From: Ramicandelaber brevisporus
Taxonomy: Eukaryota; Kickxellomycota; Ramicandelaberales; Ramicandelaberaceae
Reading direction: 5' to 3'
Assembly: GCA_025201865.1 (NCBI GenBank)
Contig: MU602855.1
Coordinates: forward strand, 1 to 22,530
DNA length: 22,530 nt
The translations under genes were made by a program, and so were the position numbers. This document shows positions 17,201-22,530 of the stretch, in pieces. The notes below the pieces were generated by a model. That model saw only the letters and a program-made list of their open reading frames with translations. It ran no database searches and was not told the DNA's origin. Within the stretch, counting starts at the first letter, position 1. The number at the start of each line of letters is the position of its first letter.

Positions 17201-17616
17201 CTGCAGCTCTTCACTCCCATAGCGGCACTCTCACTCTCTCGACAGATGTTCGTGTTCATTCTGATTGGTGGCTCGGCGATAGAGCGAGTCCGTTCTTTGA
17301 AGTTGCACGCAAGGCTATTCGTGACGAATGGAAGACTCGTCTAGCACCACAACTGGCGTCTCTCAGTGACGACGATGTTGCCCATTTGCCACTGCTTATC
17401 CGTGAAGGTGGATCCATTCCTGCAGTGAGATTGCTTGAAACTCATTTCAACTGCACTGCCATCCAGCTGCCATTGGGTCAATCAACTGACAATGCTCACT
17501 TGAAGGATGAGCGTATCCGGCTTCTTAATCTGCAGGCTGGCAAACGCGTCATCAAGCGTGTTCTTCAAGGTGTGCTGGATGCCTGCAAGCTGCGCAATTC
17601 CCAATCATCAAACTAG
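14299..17616 (+). CDS. DUG2: WD40-M20 peptidase, glutathione-degradation complex subunit
   Basis: A 1105-residue protein with WD40 repeats (about 50-530) fused to an M20-family metallopeptidase domain (about 580-1100), the architecture of yeast Dug2. Dug2 works with the glutamine-amidotransferase-like Dug3 to cleave the gamma-glutamyl bond of glutathione in the cytosol. Visible catalytic-core residues are His714 and Asp716 (Gly-His-Tyr-Asp-Val), Asp746 (Thr-Asp-Asn-Lys-Gly), Glu778/779, His838 (Ala-His-Ser-Gly) and His1067. The position matching a metal-binding Asp in the Dug1/CNDP2 branch is Asn805 (Ser-Asn-Ser-Tyr-Trp). A Ser/Gly-rich insertion (about 670-705) precedes the first metal ligand, and others lie in the WD40 part. 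It is longer than I recall for yeast Dug2 (under 900 residues), mostly from these insertions. The ATG used is the first of the long frame; a spliced upstream start is possible. Confidence 0.9.
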   Translation: MNISNSSGSGSSGSSGGGGGGTVFGMSSGSLGAGRGGIGAGGGHRHSRPLPCVQTLTHPNGQTILSLAATSTRIFGGSQDGSLIVWDAAVFSLEAVIPAHYGSGGISSLILSPDSSILFSGASDGIVRAWNTATLECCFAIHAGPNIGDILSLALLVTPPSDTTLATASKIEGDVPLSSALPCGDSSSSSSDTLPCMLGTLFLGGKNTSIQWFNIAARERQSRTKRERELLSRKSRFFDHATADADIVRRRLAKSLSVSMSSSSTSSSSGRHKMSTPSEMGGSSAAEDSDDEIDQYVIFDDTIHPAAHYGYVYSLLLAPIRTQKLSSASSQQRSSSDQSASSDSTELVLFSGSGMGDVKLWRLQQTCSHSDGYSGIKSIELLHTLQPVNSSGCGVFSMAVSDELLYVGTQKGTIHVWDLETLQIVRSIRRAHGEDGDVMALTLCGPYVCSGGADGTVAMWANGFERVSGFPAHSDGVLAIVTAAPTLYTAGDDEDQYSGNSASGGFLLTAGGTKVRVWDALPILGNADFGVSSGIAIDRRFSVAPLISGSVDASPEARGRLRSVATPGLASATAAGPYSRRPDPLLAALAKWVAIPSVSGHAQYQNDCRLAARFLRDLLRELGAESHLLAGADGRNPLVYGRFRATSPKTRVNGTDDRFLRHPHRPSFSTSSTSGINSGVSSGSSSISDFGSATGSGESSSNSAAAPTALFYGHYDVMPANPAEWSSPPFSLSGRDGYLYGRGVTDNKGPILAAVFATSELHQDRLLECDVVFFIEGEEENGSAGIREALASLPPLNVDMVLLSNSYWIGEEWPCLTYGLRGTIRATISLESDSDDAHSGVHGGTAAEPVNALTMMLGKLTSQAKVFDGFGDDVRSMTDEEERDYLRIATIEPSFASRSSQEVARRLMQRWRYPTISVHSINSSSGMHSTVIPHRATAHLSMRTVPDQDGSRLAAQFKSAVEHAFAEAAALHSHSGTLTLSTDVRVHSDWWLGDRASPFFEVARKAIRDEWKTRLAPQLASLSDDDVAHLPLLIREGGSIPAVRLLETHFNCTAIQLPLGQSTDNAHLKDERIRLLNLQAGKRVIKRVLQGVLDACKLRNSQSSN

Positions 17617-17698
17617 AATGGTTGATTGATTCCTCATAACCTTTTTCATTTTAATTCCTCTTTGCAAGCTTCAAAAGAAAAGTAAACAACTAAATCTA

Positions 17699-17747
17699 AA
17701 CGGCAACAGCAACAGCAACAGTAGTAGTAGTAGTAACAACAACAGCG
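17699..17747. repeat. Trinucleotide run before the zinc-finger gene
   Basis: A run of CAA/CAG, then five AGT units, then CAA units lies directly before the ATG at 17751, in the 134-base spacer after DUG2. It probably belongs to the 5' leader. Confidence 0.7.
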
Positions 17748-17750
17748 AAT

Positions 17751-18392
17751 ATGGTTCGAAGACGGCCTCGGAAACCACTGCAGCCGTGGTGTTGGTACTG
17801 CGATCGCTCGTTTATTGACGAAGGCGCTCTGATCCGCCATCAGCGCGCCAAGCACTTCAAGTGCACACACTGTAAAAAGCAGCTCGTCACCGTTCGTGGT
17901 CTAGGCATCCACTTCATGCAGGTGCACAAAGAGCAACTCAAGCACGTCAGGCATTCGAGGATGGATAGAGATAATGTGCAGCTCGAGATACTGGGAATGG
18001 AAGGCGTGCCTCAAAAGGACATTGATGCAAAGTTGGCTAGGCATAAAGCAGCTCAGAAGAGAAGACTGAAAGCGAAGGATAGCGAAACCAACGGTGCTGA
18101 TACGGATGCTCGACGTGAAGACATTGCAGAGGCAGCAAAGCAGCCAGCTGTACCTCGGCCAGATTGGTATTATGCATATCGAGGCGACGATGTGCAGATT
18201 GACGAGGACGTCATTAAGCGCACTGTGAACATGTATCGAGAACAAATGCGCGCATACAATGCGTCGGTAGCTGCCGCGACGTCGATGGCGGCAGTTGTCG
18301 CAGCGGACGCCACAGCGGCGGCTTCAACAGTTATACCGGATTATACGAATCCACCTGTACAAATTGGTGGCGGCGAACATCACATGCCGTAG
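17751..18392 (+). CDS. BuGZ/ZNF207-type double zinc-finger protein
   Basis: A 213-residue protein whose first 100 residues match the conserved head of ZNF207/BuGZ: a basic start, then Lys-Pro-x-x-Pro-Trp-Cys-Trp-Tyr-Cys. Finger 1 uses Cys14, Cys17, His30 and His35; finger 2 uses Cys38, Cys41, His54 and His59. The following Leu-Glu-Ile-x-Gly-Met-Glu-Gly-Val-Pro (78-87) is also typical. In animals the family binds microtubules and the checkpoint protein Bub3 and takes part in splicing. The family's long Pro-rich tail and the Glu-Glu core of the Bub3-binding (GLEBS) motif are not visible; instead there is a charged middle part, a conserved-looking block with Trp139-Tyr-Tyr-x-Tyr, and an Ala-rich end. 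ATG 17751 gives the standard N-terminus. The next gene starts 173 bases downstream on the same strand. Confidence 0.88.
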   Translation: MVRRRPRKPLQPWCWYCDRSFIDEGALIRHQRAKHFKCTHCKKQLVTVRGLGIHFMQVHKEQLKHVRHSRMDRDNVQLEILGMEGVPQKDIDAKLARHKAAQKRRLKAKDSETNGADTDARREDIAEAAKQPAVPRPDWYYAYRGDDVQIDEDVIKRTVNMYREQMRAYNASVAAATSMAAVVAADATAAASTVIPDYTNPPVQIGGGEHHMP

Positions 18393-18517
18393 TGGCCAAT
18401 TTTAGCTGCCGAAGATCCCGTTCATTCAGCCTGCCACGCAAAACATTTCCACGCGTCATCTGTTTCGTAAACAAGCTTCATTGTACTTTCTACACCTTGT
18501 TTTCTATTTTTGTTTTT

Positions 18518-18524
18518 TATAAAA
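18518..18524 (+). promoter_or_regulatory. TATA-like box before the pirin-like gene
   Basis: TATAAAA lies 41 bases before the ATG at 18566, preceded by a T-rich stretch. This is close to the ATG for a TATA box, so the leader would be very short or the match is chance. Confidence 0.25.
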
Positions 18525-18565
18525 CCGCCATCGGTACTATTATTGATGATACTGCTGCTGCTGCC

Positions 18566-21500
18566 ATGAACTCCATGAAGACTCCGAGCGCTATGAATGA
18601 TACCTCAGCTGCGTCGAAAGAGCGTCAACAGCAACAACAGCAGCAGCAGCAGCGGCAGCAACAGCAACAACAACAATATCCGAAACAGCAACGCGAAAAG
18701 GAGACAGCTCCACCTCCGTCTCAATCCGCGTCTTCTGCGCCAACCTTAAACACGAATATAGTTCAAACTGTGTTTCCCGTTGGTATTCAGCTGGAGAATG
18801 GAGGATTTAATATTCGACGTGTCATGGGCAACGCCAAATCTGCGTTTGTGGATGTTGATCCATTTTTACTAGTCGATCACTATTGCTGGCCGCACGCTCC
18901 ACCACCTCAACTTCCACAACAATCATCAGTTTTCACGGCGTTTGACTCGATCAGCGACAGTAACATTATTCTAGCTGGTTCTGGTATCAATCCACTTAAA
19001 GGGTATTCTGTAATACTGTATCAGGTTTCAGGCGATCTTGATGTAGTGTTTCCAGATAGTACGAGATACACTTTGAAAGAAGGTCAGCTAATGTACGAAT
19101 GTGCACCTGCAGGTATTGTGCAGGGATATCAAATAATGGAAAGAGCAGTTAGGAGCAATTGTGGTAAGCCTATATTTGGAATTCATCTATGGGTCAAACT
19201 GCCTGCCTCAATGATTGCAAAGTGTCAGCAGCAACAGCAGCAGCAACGACAACAACAACAACAAACGCCATATCTTCAACCGTTACATAAACAAACACAT
19301 GCAAGATCACAATCGCGGTCACAGTCACAGAAGCAGCAGTCACAACAACAGCAACAACAGCAGCAACAACAGAGTGGAGGAAATCAATTAATGCCATCCA
19401 TCCCAGAGGCACAGAATCAGCAAGCTAGACCAAGGAGCATCACACTGGCATCACTTAAGCGACCAGCATCAATCTGGCTGCCATTCATCAACATCAAATC
19501 GACATCTGTATCACCAGTGACCAGTACTGGAATTCCAATCACAACAGTGGCCTCTGAACCAATTGACTCTCACCATCTCCAACAGCAATTGTCTCAGATT
19601 AACATCAACAGCAGTGGCAGCAGCGGCAACACCAATACCAATACCAATGTCAATGCCAATGTCAATGCCAATACCAATACCACTACTGGTATTAGCAATA
19701 GCAATAGCAATACACTTGCTAAGCCAATTCACAGCTCCCGTTTGTCTGCACTCATTTCAAATCGAACCCATCGACGCGCTGCAACTGCTGCCACAGTGCC
19801 TGCCGACCTTGTCGGATTATCCTCAGGCACAGCAACCGCACCGGATGTTCAAATTGTGATGACAACAATGAGTGAGCACACTCCAGATTCCACCAGCAGC
19901 ATCGGTGGTCTTCCAGTGTCTCGCGCTAGTCTCACTGATCCGTGTTCATCCATATCTGAAAATGACATGATTGGTCAACCGATGAATATGCATTCCAGTC
20001 CATCTCCATCACTCGGACTGCAGGTTCCACGGCAGACATCACCAGCACCACTGCTCTCACTGCATCCTCAGCCAATTGAGTCATTTATGGCAGTGTCTCA
20101 TGTGAGTGAGCATCCAGTCATTCGATCCCCAGATGGCTGCACATTGGTTCGATTCATTGTAGGCGGTGGACTTGGCTTCAATGCACCGGCTACAGTTCAC
20201 AAACCGTCCCAGCCAACTCGCTTCCAGAAACTGTTTAGAAATACTAGTTTGACATCGACAAGAAGTGGTGGCGGAAGTGGAAGCAGCGACAAATCGCAGT
20301 GTTCATCAACTGCATCTGCGCCGCTGATTGATGCAACTCAACATCCAACTAGTGTTCATCCAGGTGAAGACCAGGTCAGTGCATTGCCATCTGAAGCAGC
20401 ATTCACATCGCAAGTCATTAGATCACCGCCTCTCCAGCTTCCAAGTGTACTGGGTGGCGGTCAGCCATCGTGTCAACAGCCGAATGTTACAATGACCGCC
20501 TCGGCGCCAGCACCAACCACGTCGTATCCAATTTCTCGCACATCGTCTCTGAGCATTTCACTGTTGAGTCCAAATCCAGTCCCATTCCCACTTCAACCGC
20601 AGCATCTCCAGCCATGCCCCAACCGAGCTCCAATCCCCACAGTTACACCGGTGCATGTCCTAGAGGTTGAGATTGCACCAGGTGCTCAGCCATTCGAGTT
20701 GATGGTTCCATGTGGATTGCGCGGTATTGCGTACACATTTGGAGGTCGCACACCAATGCACATTGGACAGCGCAGTATCCCACTGTATCACAGTGCAGTT
20801 ATCGATACCATGTCCGCCGTACCTGCATTGTCGTCTTCACCTCGATCTGGCCGCAATAATCGCAGCAGCCCTGACCCAGCTGGATTGGGTGACTCCGTAG
20901 CACTCCGACTAGTTGCGGCAGACAGTAGCCAAAGCTCCAGAGCAATCATAGTACTGGGACCGCCCGTTGGTGAGCCAATTGTGCGATGTGGACCACTGGT
21001 GTTGAGTTCCCAGGAAGATATTGTAGAAGCATTGGTGGATTATAGCCAAGATAGATTTGACAAATCGGTTCCATTGTACATGTATTCGAAAGGAGTGCCA
21101 AATCTGATGAAGAAGCCAAGTGTTCGATATGCAATGCTCTCAGCCTCATCGACTCCAAAGACAACCACAGCTAGCTCGCCATCATCATCGGCTGCTGGTG
21201 TTGCTGCTGGTGTTACAGCTGGTGCAATTTCAAGTGGAGCAAAGAATGTAATGGTCAACAGAGTCAACAGTGGCGGAGGAACAAAGAAGATCAATGCAGT
21301 TGTTCTTCCTGCGACAGGCAGCGCAGGTAGCATTGATGGCAGTAGTATTGCAAGCAGCACATTTAGTGGATTCAAACTTGTTAATCGCATATTCCGCAGT
21401 CGCTCGTCGGTGATGCCATCAGAGCTGCTGAAAAGCGCTAATCAAATTGACCAAAATCAAAAACAGTCCTCCACAAAGCAACGAACACGTGCAGTGACAA

Positions 21501-21736
21501 CCGACGCTGCAACCACTGTATCAACATCACAGATATCACAGATCGCGCCAATTGAGGCAAGGGCAAATACAACTCTGTTGGAGATCACGCCGGAAAATTG
21601 TAAAGTTTGCACAGAGCTTGGAATTGACGTGACATCACCATCACAAGTATCAACGGGATCAGCATCACCGCAGCCATCACAGTCAGCAGTCAAGCGCGCC
21701 ATTGACTTTATCTTACGGCGCCACAATGCAAACTAA
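18566..21736 (+). CDS. Giant divergent pirin-like bicupin protein
   Basis: A 1056-residue protein, against about 290 for typical pirins. Pirin blocks are scattered along it. The first cupin covers about 68-215, with Asn-Ile-Arg-Arg-Val at 82-86, Asp-Pro-Phe-Leu-Leu at 98-102 and Leu-Trp-Val at 208-210. A linker strand with Gly-Gly-Gly-Leu-Gly is at 533-537. The second cupin covers about 696-840, with Gly-Glu-Pro-Ile-Val and Cys-Gly-Pro-Leu-Val at 802-812. Between them lie Gln-, Asn/Thr- and Ser-rich insertions (about 216-522 and 551-695), and there is a long N-terminal Gln run and a Ser/Ala-rich tail. Pirins are nuclear iron-binding regulators or quercetinases. Here the four metal-ligand positions appear as Asn142, Leu144, Gln186 and Tyr188, so iron binding is doubtful. 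ATG 18566 is the first in frame. The bicupin assignment rests on motif order, not on a search. Confidence 0.65.
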   Translation: MNSMKTPSAMNDTSAASKERQQQQQQQQQRQQQQQQQYPKQQREKETAPPPSQSASSAPTLNTNIVQTVFPVGIQLENGGFNIRRVMGNAKSAFVDVDPFLLVDHYCWPHAPPPQLPQQSSVFTAFDSISDSNIILAGSGINPLKGYSVILYQVSGDLDVVFPDSTRYTLKEGQLMYECAPAGIVQGYQIMERAVRSNCGKPIFGIHLWVKLPASMIAKCQQQQQQQRQQQQQTPYLQPLHKQTHARSQSRSQSQKQQSQQQQQQQQQQSGGNQLMPSIPEAQNQQARPRSITLASLKRPASIWLPFINIKSTSVSPVTSTGIPITTVASEPIDSHHLQQQLSQININSSGSSGNTNTNTNVNANVNANTNTTTGISNSNSNTLAKPIHSSRLSALISNRTHRRAATAATVPADLVGLSSGTATAPDVQIVMTTMSEHTPDSTSSIGGLPVSRASLTDPCSSISENDMIGQPMNMHSSPSPSLGLQVPRQTSPAPLLSLHPQPIESFMAVSHVSEHPVIRSPDGCTLVRFIVGGGLGFNAPATVHKPSQPTRFQKLFRNTSLTSTRSGGGSGSSDKSQCSSTASAPLIDATQHPTSVHPGEDQVSALPSEAAFTSQVIRSPPLQLPSVLGGGQPSCQQPNVTMTASAPAPTTSYPISRTSSLSISLLSPNPVPFPLQPQHLQPCPNRAPIPTVTPVHVLEVEIAPGAQPFELMVPCGLRGIAYTFGGRTPMHIGQRSIPLYHSAVIDTMSAVPALSSSPRSGRNNRSSPDPAGLGDSVALRLVAADSSQSSRAIIVLGPPVGEPIVRCGPLVLSSQEDIVEALVDYSQDRFDKSVPLYMYSKGVPNLMKKPSVRYAMLSASSTPKTTTASSPSSSAAGVAAGVTAGAISSGAKNVMVNRVNSGGGTKKINAVVLPATGSAGSIDGSSIASSTFSGFKLVNRIFRSRSSVMPSELLKSANQIDQNQKQSSTKQRTRAVTTDAATTVSTSQISQIAPIEARANTTLLEITPENCKVCTELGIDVTSPSQVSTGSASPQPSQSAVKRAIDFILRRHNAN
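19626..19690 (+). repeat. Hexanucleotide minisatellite in the pirin-like gene
   Basis: About ten copies of AAT-ACC, AAT-GTC or AAT-GCC encode alternating Asn with Thr, Val or Ala in the first insertion. A short AGCAAT run (Ser-Asn) follows at about 19693-19710. Confidence 0.8.
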
Positions 21737-21995
21737 AATGGTCATATTCGGGCAAATCTTCCTGATTAAAGCCATAATGTCCAAATCAGACGATTGTTTT
21801 GTTTTTAAGTACTATTGTAAATATAATCGACACAAACATGTACCAATAATTGGATATAACAGCAGGCTGTCCATTAAACGGAAGTTCCTAAATCTGATAA
21901 ACAGATACTGTGCCGGCTCAAATAACGAGTGTTTTGATGACGATGGTGATGAATTGGTGCTGAGTGATTATAGTGACGAAGATAATAGCCAGTAG
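21726..21995 (+). CDS. Doubtful 89-codon ORF overlapping the pirin stop
   Basis: An ATG inside the last codons of the pirin-like gene, in another frame, opens an 89-codon frame. The product is basic with several Tyr and Cys in the middle and ends in a strongly acidic stretch (Asp-Asp-Asp-Gly-Asp-Glu, then Ser-Asp-Glu-Asp). The basic middle and acidic end look somewhat protein-like, but the overlap, AT-rich sequence and lack of recognisable family make a 3' UTR more likely. It could also be a remnant of a larger gene. Confidence 0.2.
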   Translation: MQTKMVIFGQIFLIKAIMSKSDDCFVFKYYCKYNRHKHVPIIGYNSRLSIKRKFLNLINRYCAGSNNECFDDDGDELVLSDYSDEDNSQ

Positions 21996-22530
21996 CTGCT
22001 AACAGCGACATTATCTGCAGAGCCTCGTCTACGAAATATAATGTGATTAATATGCCACCACCAGATGTTCTGCTGTGTAATTGACCATCTGCCTAATACT
22101 CATATATTATCGTCGGTCACATTTGATTACTTTGTTTTCTTATAGATCATCTTTTACGAATGCATTAACATGGCGGATGACTTTCATTTTAATGATTTAA
22201 AAGACGGCATCGTTTGAAAAACCATGCCACTAAATTGATGTATTCAGCATTCAAACTGACATACGTGTCAAGTGACATAAGGTGACTGTTGTGAATAAAA
22301 TTCACACACCACACGCTAAACGACGTGCATTGAAAGTATGCTGACAAAAATACACGCTGTATAAAAAGAGAGAAACTGGGAAGCACACGTCTTCGCAGTC
22401 GTGGCGAAAATGACGTGTCGCTTGACTTCCTCAACACAGAAGTAGTGCCCACGTACCCCTCAGCAGCGGCAACATCTACTCCGCAGTAAGCGCAGCATTC
22501 AATTACTAACCCGCTTTACACTATTGGCCC
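21737..22530. other. AT-rich right-end region without a clear gene
   Basis: Nearly 800 bases after the pirin-like stop. Apart from the doubtful ORF and a candidate promoter near 22360, nothing was recognised: no tRNA box B, no terminal inverted repeat and no long ATG-started frame. It probably holds the pirin 3' UTR and the promoter of a gene to the right. Confidence 0.45.
22360..22368 (+). promoter_or_regulatory. TATA box candidate for a gene to the right
   Basis: TATAAAAAG is the best TATA match in the window. A downstream ATG at 22410 opens only 11 codons, so the true coding start would lie further right or follow an intron. The motif CGTGTC-N3-TGAC occurs on both sides of it (22264-22276 and 22414-22426). 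Confidence 0.35.

Noticed and set aside
22189-22452. 87-codon - strand frame at the right end
   Set aside because: No ATG at its start, no recognisable motif, and AT-rich context typical of chance frames.
21737-22530. Possible transposon end or tRNA gene in the right-end region
   Set aside because: No terminal inverted repeat, transposase motif or tRNA box A/B pair could be found by eye.

Overview
This is nuclear DNA from an intron-poor eukaryote, most likely an early-diverging fungus. The main evidence is a WD40-M20 protein of the fungal glutathione-degradation type (DUG2), an alpha-arrestin with ubiquitin-ligase docking motifs, and a mitochondrial rhomboid of the Pcp1/PARL type. Nearly all genes read as single long exons with short spacers. 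A placement in Zoopagomycota/Kickxellomycotina is a guess from intron scarcity, many poly-Q/Ser/Ala tracts and a tandem coronin. There is no rRNA, tRNA, CRISPR array or intact mobile element.

Layout from left to right: an alpha-arrestin (+, 545-2389) converges on a mitochondrial rhomboid protease (-, 2464-3597). The rhomboid shares a 122-bp divergent promoter with an F-box-like/LRR-like protein (+, 3720-5312). That gene converges on calnexin (-, 5445-7403), which lies downstream of a secreted CAP-domain protein (-, 7612-8148). A 576-bp divergent spacer holding a (TG)14 tract and a perfect 20-bp palindrome leads to a small Ctr-like membrane protein (+, 8725-9168), then pyrroline-5-carboxylate reductase (+, 9577-10464). 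The latter converges on a tandem coronin (-, 10595-13861). A 437-bp divergent spacer leads to DUG2 (+, 14299-17616), a BuGZ/ZNF207-type zinc-finger protein (+, 17751-18392) and a very large divergent pirin (+, 18566-21736). The last 800 bases hold no convincing gene, only a doubtful 89-codon ORF and a candidate promoter.

The genes are a mix of housekeeping functions (ER folding, proline synthesis, glutathione turnover, actin, mitochondria, mitosis/splicing, membrane traffic). Nothing suggests a gene cluster or an operon-like system. CDS starts were set at ATG codons; open frames extending upstream from GTG or TTG were trimmed.

The best leads are the pirin, whose four metal ligands all appear substituted and whose fold is interrupted by long low-complexity insertions; the DUG2 5' end, where a 38-codon upstream ORF could instead be a first exon joined by an 83-nt intron; a possible loss of one metal ligand in the DUG2 peptidase domain; two-base-accurate in-frame 5' splicing in the CAP gene; and the 20-bp palindrome before the Ctr-like gene.
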